Source of the DNA: Chryseotalea sanaruensis
GTDB lineage: Bacteria; Bacteroidota; Bacteroidia; Cytophagales; Cyclobacteriaceae
Reading direction: 5' to 3'
NCBI RefSeq assembly: GCF_003990915.1
Contig: NZ_BHXQ01000001.1
Location: 985,402-1,049,401 of the forward strand
Length of the DNA stretch: 64,000 bases
Shown here: in pieces, positions 18,331-27,032 of the stretch
How the letters are laid out: the number at the start of each line of letters is the position of its first letter
Numbering within the stretch: position 1 is the first letter of the stretch
Notes under the pieces: model-generated
Databases searched by the model: none
What the model was told of the DNA's origin: nothing
The model's input: the letters and a program-made list of their open reading frames with translations, nothing else
Position numbers and translations under genes: made by a program

Positions 18331-19449
18331 CTAGTCCAAGGCATCTCTAAACTCTCTGATGACGAATTCTAAGTCCTTTGTTGTTAGATTACTTCCAGAG
18401 GGTAAGCACAATCCTTTCGAAAATAAGTCAGCAGAAAATCCATTTTCGTAGGCCGGAGCCTTCGCAAATACAGGCTGAAGGTGCATGGATTTCCACAAGG
18501 GACGGGTCTCTATATTCACTTTTTCAAGCGCCAAACGCACTTTCTCATTTCTGCTTTTCTCCTCCAAGAGCACGCAGGTCAACCAGCGGTTGGCATAGCT
18601 TCCCTCCTGCTCAGGCTGAAAATTAATACCTGCTTTCTCAAGATGTTGACGGTAGAAAGCAAAAATCTCTCTTCTACGATGGACCCTTTGCTCCAACACC
18701 TCCAGTTGCCCCCGGCCAATGCCGGCACAAATATTACTGAGCCTATAATTGTACCCGATCTCTGAATGCTGGTAGTGTGGAGCCGAATCCCGAGCCTGGG
18801 TAGCTAAAAACCTGGCTTTTTCTATCCATTCACTGTTTTTTGATACCAACGCCCCTCCGCCTGACGTAGTGATGATCTTGTTGCCATTAAAGGAAAGGAT
18901 ACCAAAATCACCAAAGGTGCCACATTTTTGCCCTTTGTATAAAGCACCCAGCGCTTCTGCAGCGTCTTCAATCACAGGAATTTCATGTTGTCTGGCAATA
19001 GCCATGATTTCATCCATTTTAGCCGGCATGCCGTACAGGTGAACCACAATGATCGCCTTTGGCTTTTTACCGATTTTATGGATACGGTCCTGAATGGCTT
19101 CTTCCAGCAGGGCAGGATCCATGTTCCAGGTTTCCGGTTCTGAATCCACAAAAACTGGCTTTGCCCCCAGGTAGGCAATGGGATTACACGATCCTGAGAA
19201 GGTAAAGCTTGCACACAACACTTCATCGTTTTGCTTAACACCTAGAATAATAAGCGCCAGGTGTATGGCGGCCGTACCCGAGGAAAGGGCCGCCACTGCG
19301 TACCCATGCAAGTAATCGCTAAGACCTTGCTCAAAGGCTGTTAGATGTGGACCGGCCGGAGCCACCCAGTTGGTAGCAAAGGCTTCTTGCACATATTCTA
19401 ATTCACGCCCTCCCATGTGCGGAGACGATAAGTAAATACGTTCGTTCAT
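18331..19449 (-). CDS. PLP-dependent sugar aminotransferase (DegT/DnrJ family, PglE-like)
   Basis: A 372-residue sugar aminotransferase expected to aminate the 4-keto sugar made by the PglF-like enzyme. The PLP lysine is Lys191 in ILSFNGNKIITTSGGGAL, a context typical of PglE-type enzymes; other family blocks are LSSGTAAIHLAL and VIEDAAEALGALYKG. The ATG at 19447-19449 is the right start because the protein then begins NERIYLSSPHMGGRELEYV, the conserved N terminus, and it overlaps the stop of the XrtF partner gene by 4 bp; the frame stays open further upstream but that part is out-of-frame sequence of the neighbour. The PglD-like acetyltransferase is three genes away in the same operon. UDP-4-amino product formation is inferred. 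Confidence 0.92.
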   Translation of the reverse strand: MNERIYLSSPHMGGRELEYVQEAFATNWVAPAGPHLTAFEQGLSDYLHGYAVAALSSGTAAIHLALIILGVKQNDEVLCASFTFSGSCNPIAYLGAKPVFVDSEPETWNMDPALLEEAIQDRIHKIGKKPKAIIVVHLYGMPAKMDEIMAIARQHEIPVIEDAAEALGALYKGQKCGTFGDFGILSFNGNKIITTSGGGALVSKNSEWIEKARFLATQARDSAPHYQHSEIGYNYRLSNICAGIGRGQLEVLEQRVHRRREIFAFYRQHLEKAGINFQPEQEGSYANRWLTCVLLEEKSRNEKVRLALEKVNIETRPLWKSMHLQPVFAKAPAYENGFSADLFSKGLCLPSGSNLTTKDLEFVIREFRDALD

Positions 19450-19865
19450 TTTTGACTGTACATGATACGTTGAAAGTAAATAGCGGGTATCAATAAAATA
19501 ATAAGCGTAGGATTTACAATGAGTCTGTGCAACTGTGACAATAAAGGGACAGATATTTCTGCTGTTCCTTCTATTGATAACTTCAAGACCAGGTAAACAG
19601 GCAATAATATAAACGTGTCCACCAACTGTAACAGAAATGCAAGGCGTGTTATTTTCGCATCGTAAAACCAGGCATAGATTAATACTAACGCTGCCGTGTC
19701 GTTTAATACAATGCGAATCAACTTCTTTAACACAAAATCCGTTTCTGCAGAAAGTCCCAAGGCCAAACTCTGATTCAGACTGAAAGCATCCTGCAGTAGG
19801 TAGACTCCTGCCAGCACCAAGAACGACAGAAGCATCCATGCCAACCGAGAATAGCTAGGCAGCAT
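19446..19865 (-). CDS. Exosortase F system-associated membrane protein
   Basis: A 139-residue inner-membrane protein with four hydrophobic segments (about 8-24, 50-66, 73-95 and 110-130). Its size, topology and position directly after the exosortase gene (overlap of 11 bp) match the XrtF partner protein of Bacteroidota, whose role is unknown. Conserved-looking residues include RIVLNDTAALVLIYAWFYD and HRLIVNPTLIILLIPAIYF. The next gene, the PglE-like aminotransferase, overlaps it by 4 bp, so all are translated from one message. Confidence 0.78.
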   Translation of the reverse strand: MLPSYSRLAWMLLSFLVLAGVYLLQDAFSLNQSLALGLSAETDFVLKKLIRIVLNDTAALVLIYAWFYDAKITRLAFLLQLVDTFILLPVYLVLKLSIEGTAEISVPLLSQLHRLIVNPTLIILLIPAIYFQRIMYSQK

Positions 19866-20403
19866 GCGCAGTGGTTTTTTCCTTCTTCACCCTTTTTACC
19901 CAGGCAAACCACAATGCAAACACAAAGAGGTAGAGGATACCGGTAAAGAAATATTTGTGAAAGAAGTACAGTTGTTGTGGGAAATGGAGTGATATCTGAA
20001 ACAATAAAAACACCCTCACTAAATTAACAAGATAAAGCAAGGCTAGCCCTGCGAACAGAAAAAAGAGTGTACTCTTGAGTCTGCCTGAAAAAGCGAAGAG
20101 AAAGGCCAGGTAAACGATCATCACATTCACTCCATTACATCCTTCAAAAACATTGATTACCTCAAGTCCTTTATATTGAAGTGTGCCGTAAGCAAGTCCG
20201 GGTAACACCTGAAGGCTTATGTCTTCATAAAACCAAGACAATAAAGTGCCAACCTGCTGGCTGACAAGGATGGTGAGAGGGTCGGCCATGGGATAGTAGG
20301 CTTCAATGTAGAAGCCATACAATGTATTCAGAAGCAGGTATAAGCCTAAAAACATCGCTAAAAAAAACAGGGCTTGCCGGTACGTCTTTAAAAAGTCTAC
20401 CAT
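19855..20403 (-). CDS. xrtF: Exosortase family protein XrtF
   Basis: A 182-residue multi-spanning membrane protein with the three exosortase catalytic residues in the usual membrane contexts: Cys89 in FEGCNGVNVMIVYLAF, Arg130 in YLVNLVRVFLLF, and His149 in YFFHKYFFTG. Exosortases are thought to cleave and transfer proteins with a C-terminal motif-helix-basic tail, often together with exopolysaccharide production. The small size is typical of XrtF. It is embedded between sugar-modifying genes (PglD-like before, PglE-like after), overlapping the former by 7 bp. Substrates are unknown; the 68-residue protein at 14623 is a candidate. Confidence 0.88.
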   Translation of the reverse strand: MVDFLKTYRQALFFLAMFLGLYLLLNTLYGFYIEAYYPMADPLTILVSQQVGTLLSWFYEDISLQVLPGLAYGTLQYKGLEVINVFEGCNGVNVMIVYLAFLFAFSGRLKSTLFFLFAGLALLYLVNLVRVFLLFQISLHFPQQLYFFHKYFFTGILYLFVFALWFAWVKRVKKEKTTAHAA

Positions 20404-20981
20404 AGTTTTTTCTCTTTTGCCGGTACACCCATTACCGTTTTTCCTGCCGCTATCGATGCTGTTACCACAGCCCCAGCACCTATTATTGCATAATCGCCAA
20501 TGCTGATGCCCTGCAATATGGATGCGCCTGTACCTACAAATACACCTTCTCCTAACGTTACATTACCGGAAATATTTACCGAAGGCATAAGCGAACTGTA
20601 ACGGCCTATTTTTACATCGTGACCGATGGTACTGTTCAAATTGATGATTACAAAATCCTCAATCTGTATATCAACAGTGAGCTTCACTCCAGGACAAAGA
20701 ATAATTCCCTTACCCAACTTCACAGTGCTATGTAAAAACACATCTTCGCTAATCAAGGATTGAAAAGGCATTGCACTTTGCGACCAATTGTCTATCAATT
20801 GTTTACGGATTTTTGGATCGGAAATAGCCAAAAGTATATCATCCGTTTTAGCTAAGTCCGCTGCTTCAGTAAGTGCTTTAAAGTCATCCATGTAGCCGGC
20901 AAAAGCGAGTCCCTGCCTGTCGAGCATACCTCTTACCTCTTTGCCAAATCCACCGGCTCCATATACTGCAATGCGCTTCAT
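20397..20981 (-). CDS. Sugar O/N-acyltransferase, PglD-like
   Basis: A 194-residue acyltransferase with an N-terminal nucleotide-sugar binding fold (GAGGFGKEV at 8-16) and a C-terminal left-handed beta helix made of hexapeptide repeats (from about 84). The probable catalytic His121 stands in NSTIGHDVKIGRYS, and the end VMGVPAKEKKLW is the standard PglD/NeuD family finish. With the neighbouring PglE-like aminotransferase it would acetylate the UDP-4-amino sugar to give UDP-diacetylbacillosamine. It is the first gene of a four-gene overlapping set (with xrtF, its partner and the aminotransferase), preceded by a 208-bp gap. Confidence 0.87.
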   Translation of the reverse strand: MKRIAVYGAGGFGKEVRGMLDRQGLAFAGYMDDFKALTEAADLAKTDDILLAISDPKIRKQLIDNWSQSAMPFQSLISEDVFLHSTVKLGKGIILCPGVKLTVDIQIEDFVIINLNSTIGHDVKIGRYSSLMPSVNISGNVTLGEGVFVGTGASILQGISIGDYAIIGAGAVVTASIAAGKTVMGVPAKEKKLW

Positions 20982-21189
20982 GAGATAAAGGTAGGAAGTT
21001 TATGCTTTTGTTGATGTGCTGATGTGCTGATGTGAAGATTTGAAAGTAGGAATAACGATGTAATCATTGGCTGGTAAAAGAATGTGGTGATGAGTTGATT
21101 TGAAAATTGAATGGTTGGATACTAACCCGCAAGCTGATACACGGAAGGAAATACATGTGATGAAATCCTTCCTTAAAAATCCAGATATG
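20982..21189. repeat. Intergenic region with short tandem repeats
   Basis: This 208-bp gap between the YdcF-like gene and the PglD-like gene holds three 8-bp units (TGATGTGC, TGATGTGC, TGATGTGA at 21012-21035) and further degenerate copies of the TTGATNTG type around 21086-21107. No open reading frame or clear promoter was found in it. It presumably contains the promoter of the pglD-xrtF set or simply interrupts the operon. Confidence 0.55.
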
Positions 21190-21945
21190 TTAGTCCATAA
21201 AATACACCTGTATTAATCCCAGGTATTCATGGAGTGCTCTGTGCATCATCTCTAACTTTTCAGGCGATGGGGAAAAATTAAAAAGGCTTCTATTAGGTTC
21301 GTTTTTAATCCAATAGCCGGTAGGAGCCGGAATTACTTTTACTCCGTGTTTCTTACAAAGCATGACTGCACGAGGCATATGATATGCGTTAGTCACTAAA
21401 ATAAGTGTTCCCTTCGTTCCAAAACGTCTTTTATATGCAAGAATCTCTTCATCAGTATTTGCTGGAGATCGATTCTGAAGCGTGTCACTTTTCTTAACGC
21501 CTAATTCCAACGCAGCCAAGGTGTGAACTTCTGCAATAGTTGTCTGTTTTTTTAAGGAATTACCACTACCAATAAACCTGCTCTCTTTAACTAGTCGATA
21601 TATCCTCAAACCTTCAACAACCCGAGCAGAGGCTACATATGAAAGACGCATACTAGGAGGAAGTGCCATATCTTGAGAATTACCACTACCCAACACTAAA
21701 ATATTGATTGGGCTAACCAGTTTTAAAGTTGGCCGTTGCTCAAAGACAGGAAATTGTTTTTCTAGTTCATAAATTAACAATTGAGGAACGGGGGACGCAC
21801 CCGCAACTAAAATCCATACTATTGATCCACCTAAAAAATACTTGGCTAGCCTAATGTTTTTAAGTAAGTAAAAACCAATGCTTGCTATTAATAGAATGAT
21901 AAAAACTACCAAAGGGTTACACAGTAAATTAACAACCTTAGTCAT
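21190..21945 (-). CDS. YdcF/ElyC family membrane protein (DUF218)
   Basis: A 251-residue protein with two N-terminal membrane helices (about 10-26 and 33-50) and a DUF218 domain. The family motifs are visible: ILVLGSGNSQDM at the domain start, SARVVEGLRIYRL, and TLILVTNAYHMPRAVMLCKKHG with the conserved HMxRA. Relatives such as ElyC affect envelope or peptidoglycan metabolism; the biochemical activity is not established. Its ATG shares one base with the stop codon of the ATP-grasp gene, so translation is coupled. In this locus it may act on lipid-linked glycans, which is inference. Confidence 0.85.
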   Translation of the reverse strand: MTKVVNLLCNPLVVFIILLIASIGFYLLKNIRLAKYFLGGSIVWILVAGASPVPQLLIYELEKQFPVFEQRPTLKLVSPINILVLGSGNSQDMALPPSMRLSYVASARVVEGLRIYRLVKESRFIGSGNSLKKQTTIAEVHTLAALELGVKKSDTLQNRSPANTDEEILAYKRRFGTKGTLILVTNAYHMPRAVMLCKKHGVKVIPAPTGYWIKNEPNRSLFNFSPSPEKLEMMHRALHEYLGLIQVYFMD

Positions 21946-23006
21946 TAAATCCTTTTTAGGCTAGACTCTTTCATTATAACCGGCAAAGAATCTACATCTC
22001 TTAAGAAAATTAAATCTTTTTCAAATTCATAAACCTTAAACGTATTGTCGAAGGTAAAATCGTTACTCAATAGTTGTAGAGTATCTTCAGCAAAATTAGC
22101 TCCAGCTGCTGCAAGGCATTGTGTAAATGCTACATGTCGAACATTGATTTCAGTGATTAGAGGTCTACCTAACCTATCTTCTTTAAAGTCAACTGTAAAA
22201 AACCCATGAGGCCTGGCAAATGTAATTTTAAATAGATGATCCATTGCTTGCTGTGCTACCTTTACAAGGTTTGGTTCATTAAGTAGGCGTCCGAAAGAGG
22301 TATTTCCCGTTATTCCTGATGGAGCCACTTTTGCCATTATATAGTTTACCCGTTCTGCACAGGCGGCCCTCACTAGCTGGCCTTCAAAATAGAGGAGTTT
22401 ACATGCTAGGTTTCTACCTGACAAAAATTCACTGGCTAAAAATGTCTTAACATTTGGGTTGATGGTTATCCAGTTGCGCAGCGCTTGCTCGCTTTCAATT
22501 TTTAACGAACCCAAGCCACTGGTGCCTGAACTGCTGCGTACCCAAAACGGTGGAGGCAAAAGCTGAAACAGGGTAGTGAAATTAACTTGATCGCGTGAAA
22601 ATTCAACAGAAAGAGGCACAACTTCTAATGGCTTTAAAGCCTCCGTCATTCGGGCTTTGTCAATAAGCAGCTCCGCAATCAAACGATCCGGAAGAAGTGC
22701 CTTTACGGGTAGGTTATGCTTCTCCTGTCTTTGGCTCCATTGCAACACCTCTGCCTCCGGCAGGATGACGGCATAATCCAATTGTTCGTCCCTGATAATT
22801 TTTTGAATAGCATCCCAATACAATTCATCATTAGCTTTTGGCACCAGATAGGTTTTATCAAATAAATGCGATTGATAAAGGCCGATCGAAAGCGGATTGG
22901 TATCAGTGCCCACCAGATACCAATTTTGTTTCCGGCTATACATCTTTAATGCTATAGCAAAACTTCGTGGTGTGGGACCACCCACACCGGTTATTAAAAT
23001 GCGCAT
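21945..23006 (-). CDS. ATP-grasp enzyme, carbamoyl-phosphate-synthase-like
   Basis: A 353-residue ATP-grasp ligase. The N-terminal Rossmann-like part starts RILITGVGGPTPRSFAIALK; the ATP-grasp core has PPPFWVRSSSGTSGLGSLK for nucleotide binding and GFFTVDFKEDRLGRPLITEINVRH for metal binding. Such proteins couple a carboxylate to an amine or thiol with ATP; the substrate is not predictable, but in glycan loci they may add amino acids to sugars. It overlaps the YdcF-like gene by one base and follows the PglC-like gene by 23 bp. Confidence 0.82.
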   Translation of the reverse strand: MRILITGVGGPTPRSFAIALKMYSRKQNWYLVGTDTNPLSIGLYQSHLFDKTYLVPKANDELYWDAIQKIIRDEQLDYAVILPEAEVLQWSQRQEKHNLPVKALLPDRLIAELLIDKARMTEALKPLEVVPLSVEFSRDQVNFTTLFQLLPPPFWVRSSSGTSGLGSLKIESEQALRNWITINPNVKTFLASEFLSGRNLACKLLYFEGQLVRAACAERVNYIMAKVAPSGITGNTSFGRLLNEPNLVKVAQQAMDHLFKITFARPHGFFTVDFKEDRLGRPLITEINVRHVAFTQCLAAAGANFAEDTLQLLSNDFTFDNTFKVYEFEKDLIFLRDVDSLPVIMKESSLKRI

Positions 23007-23029
23007 GTATTCAATTTTATCCTTAGTGT

Positions 23030-23635
23030 TTAGTTAGAACCATTAAATGGTTCCATTGGCCGAGCTTCGCTTTGGTTAATTCCTTCCCGCTTTAATACTT
23101 TAACAATCGTCATCCAAAAAATTCTACAATCTAAAGCAAATGAAATATTATCTACATAATAGACATCTAACTCAAAACGCTTTGTCCAGCTAATAGAATT
23201 TCTTCCATTGACCTGAGCCCAACCTGTAATACCTGGCCGAACTTCATGCCTTCGGTTTTGAATGGGAGAATACAACGGAATATACTTAAAGAGCAAGGGC
23301 CGTGGACCTATTAAACTCATCTCTCCTTTTAAAACATTGACCAACTGTGGTAATTCGTCCAGTGATAATTTACGGATCCATTTTCCAAAAGACGTTAAAC
23401 GCTGCTTGTCAGGCATCAAATTTCCATTGTTGTCGCGAGCATCATTCATTGTTTTGAATTTGATAATCTGAAAGGACCGCTGCAGATAACCAGGTCTTTC
23501 CTGGAGGAAGAATACAGTTCCTTTATTTTGAATAGTTAGCAACAAGATAATAATTATAAAAATCGGACTTGATATTAATAAAATCGTTATCGACAGGATG
23601 ATGTCAACTAATCGTTTCACATACCTCTTATACAT
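23030..23635 (-). CDS. Initiating phosphoglycosyl transferase, PglC-like
   Basis: A 201-residue monotopic phosphoglycosyl transferase. It has the single N-terminal membrane (re-entrant) helix (about 10-33), the QERPG and IIKFKTMND motifs, the catalytic Asp-Glu pair in LSLDELPQLVNVLKGEMS, then IGPRPLL and RPGITGWAQVNGRN. The short form and the C-terminal end MEPFNGSN resemble Campylobacter PglC closely, so diacetylbacillosamine-1-phosphate is the likely sugar placed on undecaprenyl phosphate; other UDP-sugars remain possible. Together with the PglF-, PglE- and PglD-like genes it completes a diNAcBac route within the locus. It lies 4 bp after the neighbouring ATP-grasp gene. Confidence 0.92.
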   Translation of the reverse strand: MYKRYVKRLVDIILSITILLISSPIFIIIILLLTIQNKGTVFFLQERPGYLQRSFQIIKFKTMNDARDNNGNLMPDKQRLTSFGKWIRKLSLDELPQLVNVLKGEMSLIGPRPLLFKYIPLYSPIQNRRHEVRPGITGWAQVNGRNSISWTKRFELDVYYVDNISFALDCRIFWMTIVKVLKREGINQSEARPMEPFNGSN

Positions 23636-23639
23636 ATTC

Positions 23640-24644
23640 TTACTTTATGTATTTCAGTAATTCATTTTTAAGTCCTTTCTTAACTGGAAGTTGCCATAAA
23701 AGTTTGCACCAATCATGGTTACCTTCAATAAGTCCAGGACCCTTTTCTGTTATTACAACATCCCACCCGATTGAACGATTTTGAGGATGCATTTTAGCAG
23801 CTTTTTTTACCAAGTCAAGAGTTTCATACCAAAAAGGAATGACGTAACCCTCAATACCCTTATGGGTTACCGGATGAACTGACTCAGCTTTCTTTGCAAT
23901 GTCGCTATACACACCTTTACCTGTTACAATACCTGTTTTTTCATCGATTGGTGCGGCCATATTACCCGCTGCTAAATTATCAACTTTAGAATTTACAGAA
24001 ATTCGTAGGCGGCAACCTAAAATATCCACTTCATTTTCCAAGTTGAGCTGCGTAAAAATTCGAACCGTGTTTACCGCTGATGGTGAAAGGTCGTTGAGAT
24101 CCGAATGTTGTATGATAAATTCTTCCACCAAATCATACGGACTGTTCTCCAGGTACAAAACCAAAGAAGCAGGTGTGAATTCTGATGTATTTCGGACAGA
24201 TACTTCCGCTCCACACTTACCCGTTGCGCCCTTAAAGACAATCCGCCCGGAAGGATTATTCAATAACTGCCTCGCTACAGTCGCATTTTGTTTCAACAAT
24301 ACCAGATCGGCCACTTGATGCAGCATATATGTCCCGTAGTATTTATAAAAAAGTCTTTTGTCATCCAATATACCACGCACTTCAGGTGGGTTCATTGTTC
24401 GTTGAAACTCATACATAAAGCCGGTACCAGCCCAATTGATTTTTTCCTCTTTAGCTTTTTCAAAAAAACGAAACTGAAAATATTCAAGCAGCGATATGTT
24501 GTATCTCAGTGAATCGGATATAGCACTCCATAACAACCCCAAATACGTGCGTTTCGTATGCCCCGAAGTGTATATTAAAAAATGACGAAGCTGTTTCCAG
24601 TTCATTTTTTTAAAATAATAAATCAAGTAAATAAATCGCTTCAT
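23640..24644 (-). CDS. Sugar-transfer-associated ATP-grasp protein
   Basis: A 334-residue protein of the sugar-transfer-associated ATP-grasp type. The central block RIVFKGATGKCGAEV contains a nucleotide-binding lysine, SPSAVNTVRIFTQL and LAAGNMAAPIDEKTG are family segments, and GPGLIEGNHDWCKLLWQLPV near the C terminus holds the metal ligands. Relatives are always found in capsule or exopolysaccharide loci, and probably attach an acidic group or amino acid to a sugar. It is the second ATP-grasp gene here and differs clearly from the one at 21945. Confidence 0.82.
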   Translation of the reverse strand: MKRFIYLIYYFKKMNWKQLRHFLIYTSGHTKRTYLGLLWSAISDSLRYNISLLEYFQFRFFEKAKEEKINWAGTGFMYEFQRTMNPPEVRGILDDKRLFYKYYGTYMLHQVADLVLLKQNATVARQLLNNPSGRIVFKGATGKCGAEVSVRNTSEFTPASLVLYLENSPYDLVEEFIIQHSDLNDLSPSAVNTVRIFTQLNLENEVDILGCRLRISVNSKVDNLAAGNMAAPIDEKTGIVTGKGVYSDIAKKAESVHPVTHKGIEGYVIPFWYETLDLVKKAAKMHPQNRSIGWDVVITEKGPGLIEGNHDWCKLLWQLPVKKGLKNELLKYIK

Positions 24645-24655
24645 TTCAGTTTTGG

Positions 24656-25774
24656 TTATGCTATTAATCTTCCCAACTCATGGGCTTCCCTAAACTCCAC
24701 GTCTGGCCAACGCTTCACAATTTCTTTTAAAAGTATTCTTAGGGCGCTGATACCGTTTGATCTATTTGCAGGATCGATATGCCCACAGAAATTAACACGA
24801 TGCGAACTGATTACTGCTGGCTTATTCCAACTAAAGGCAACATCGATTTGCCTCAAGGTATGATTAACCCAGTCAAATCCGCGGTTATCAGTAGGTTCGA
24901 ATACTACATTCCGCACTATGATAAGCTGGCCCAATTTATTCTTTTTACCAGTATGGTAGATAATAGTCTTATACTTTCCGTGTCCGGTATGTTCTCTTTT
25001 AATCCACGGTGCATCAATATATTTTATTCCTTTGTCTAGCAAGCATTTATGGATAATACTACTCTCCCTCCCACCTGGAGCGTTGAAATGTACAGACTTA
25101 TAGCCATAAACCTTCTCAAAGCAGGCTAGACCATCTTGTGCTATTTCCTGAAGTTTGTCATTCTCCTTTACATCATCAAAATCAAAAGCTGCTGTGTAGG
25201 ATATTGAAGTATATCCGGAGTTTGAAATACTTGTGTAGGATTTGTTTTCGAGACAAGTAATTAATTCAGCATCTCGCTTCTTCAACTTTTCTTCAAAAAC
25301 TTTTAGATTTAGGTGTTCTCGTCCGTGATACTGGGGAATGAAAATACGGCTTTCAATACCCTGCTTTACTAAACTCCAGGTACCCTCATACTGTTTTGGA
25401 TCCTCAGCACTGACCTTTTGAAAGGTAGTGGTTAGCAGTTCGGGAACATAGCGCTGATAGTTTTCAGCTTTCATTGTATCAAAATCAATATTGCAGCTCA
25501 TCGAAAAAGGTGTGAACACTGCATTTCTATTATTTTTATCCTTCACGGAGGTCAACGCATCAAACAATTGTTCCAGGTCTTCTCTGTTTTCAAGTGAATC
25601 TAATGCATCAAACCGGTTTTGTATTTTTAAACCAGCCTCATCCAGTTTTCTCCGAGCCGTAGGCGAGGCTAAACGAACATTTCCATAATCATCAACCGAG
25701 AACACCACGATTTTGCGTTTCGTCCTCCAACCCAATACATTTTTAATATTTTCTTTTATGAATTCCATCATCAA
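24656..25774 (-). CDS. Polysaccharide (de)acetylase-like protein, copy 1
   Basis: A 372-residue protein beginning with a basic segment WRTKRKIVVFSVDDYGNVRLAS, where the acidic pair DD looks like the metal site of a carbohydrate esterase 4 type fold; later HGREHLNLKVFEE, HFNAPGGRESSIIHKCL and KPAVISSHRVNFCGHIDP supply candidate His and Asp ligands. A paralogue of identical length lies at 34360. The proteins probably add or remove acyl groups on the glycan, but direction and substrate are not known. Spacing to the next gene is 11 bp. Confidence 0.72.
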   Translation of the reverse strand: MMMEFIKENIKNVLGWRTKRKIVVFSVDDYGNVRLASPTARRKLDEAGLKIQNRFDALDSLENREDLEQLFDALTSVKDKNNRNAVFTPFSMSCNIDFDTMKAENYQRYVPELLTTTFQKVSAEDPKQYEGTWSLVKQGIESRIFIPQYHGREHLNLKVFEEKLKKRDAELITCLENKSYTSISNSGYTSISYTAAFDFDDVKENDKLQEIAQDGLACFEKVYGYKSVHFNAPGGRESSIIHKCLLDKGIKYIDAPWIKREHTGHGKYKTIIYHTGKKNKLGQLIIVRNVVFEPTDNRGFDWVNHTLRQIDVAFSWNKPAVISSHRVNFCGHIDPANRSNGISALRILLKEIVKRWPDVEFREAHELGRLIA

Positions 25775-25823
25775 TTCATGTAAACAAAAAACTAAGTTAG
25801 AGCCTTCACTAATATGATTGCCA

Positions 25824-27032
25824 TTACCGCCACTGCTCCTCTAACAAATCAACAAAGCGTTTATAAATAACTTTTGAATTCCCCACCTTGAGAGCAATCT
25901 TAAGGCTATTATCCACATACTCCTGAAGCATGTCGGGATTCTCTCGGAAGCGCAAAATATTATTTACCAACCCCGTTACATCACCGGGTACATTATGCAA
26001 ACCTACTTTATTATTCAGGATAATTTCTCTCATCTCACTTTCCAAGCTATTCAGTATAGGAAGCCCTGCAGACAACAAATCAAAAATCTTATAGGTAACA
26101 GATTGGGTTGCTCCTTTAATATGTTGTGTCATGCCCAACTGACAATGTGCGTAATATTGCAAAAGTACATCCTTTGCTAATCTTCCAAGAAAGGTTAAGT
26201 TAGTATGATGCTTAGTGTAATCTAGAATTTTGTTCTCCTGAGGCCCTGCACCTGCAACATAGAAATGAATTTGAGAATCTGAAGAAAGAACATGCGCTGC
26301 AGATAGTATGGTATTGATATCATAAGAACTCGCCAAACTTCCAGCATAAATGATGTTGAGCTTCTTTTTTGGCAAATCTAATGGGGCAGCATTTATAATA
26401 TGTGTTCGAATGGCATCAAAATCTGCTGCGGGATACAAGCGTTCTTTTCGCGTTACATTATGAAACTGCACTGACCAATCAAGGTATTGTTGTGAAATAG
26501 ATGTCAGCATTGTAACTTTTTTTAGCGAATCACGCACCCTCCGTCTAGGCATATAAAACATTAATCCATTTAACGGCTTTAACCAGTTAGGCATTGCATG
26601 CTCGAATAGTGTTGGCCAAGGATCAATGATATCCATGACTATGGGAATCTGGTTTTTATTGGCCCAAGTAGTCACTTCATAAGCAACTGAAATGGGTGGA
26701 AAGGCTAGCAATATCACATCCGGCCTTTCTGCCTTAGTCATTTCATTAATGATTTTTTTTCCCAAAAGAGCGTGCGAGAATAATCGTTTCAGCGAAATAT
26801 TTTTCTTATAACCTATTGACTTAACAAAATGCAAACGATAATTCTTTTCATAATCAATAACCGTAGTTTCGGGATATCGTTGCACCTTCGTATTATGTTT
26901 AAATGTACTGCCCCAAAAAGTAACTTCATGCCCTCGGGATATGGCTTCTGATGCAATACTTAAAAAGCGTGTAGAGAAAACTTTATCAACAGGTGTTTGT
27001 TCAAAAATAGATACGAGCCAAATCTTCATCAC
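25824..27032 (-). CDS. Glycosyltransferase family 4 enzyme
   Basis: A 402-residue GT-B fold glycosyltransferase. The C-terminal nucleotide-sugar domain shows [53 protein letters not shown] and [21 protein letters not shown], where the usual E-x7-E pattern is present in weakened form. The N-terminal acceptor domain begins [20 protein letters not shown]. It overlaps the epimerase gene by 4 bp. Donor and acceptor are unknown; it extends the glycan on the cytoplasmic face. Confidence 0.88.
   Translation of the reverse strand: MMKIWLVSIFEQTPVDKVFSTRFLSIASEAISRGHEVTFWGSTFKHNTKVQRYPETTVIDYEKNYRLHFVKSIGYKKNISLKRLFSHALLGKKIINEMTKAERPDVILLAFPPISVAYEVTTWANKNQIPIVMDIIDPWPTLFEHAMPNWLKPLNGLMFYMPRRRVRDSLKKVTMLTSISQQYLDWSVQFHNVTRKERLYPAADFDAIRTHIINAAPLDLPKKKLNIIYAGSLASSYDINTILSAAHVLSSDSQIHFYVAGAGPQENKILDYTKHHTNLTFLGRLAKDVLLQYYAHCQLGMTQHIKGATQSVTYKIFDLLSAGLPILNSLESEMREIILNNKVGLHNVPGDVTGLVNNILRFRENPDMLQEYVDNSLKIALKVGNSKVIYKRFVDLLEEQWR

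Noticed and set aside
18331..19839. A 502-residue reading of the PglE-like aminotransferase reaching 19839
   Set aside because: The added N-terminal part is an off-frame reading of the XrtF partner gene; the conserved family start is at 19449, which overlaps the previous stop by 4 bp.
20982..21110. CRISPR-like array
   Set aside because: Units are only 8 bp, tandem without spacers of constant size, and no cas genes are in the window.
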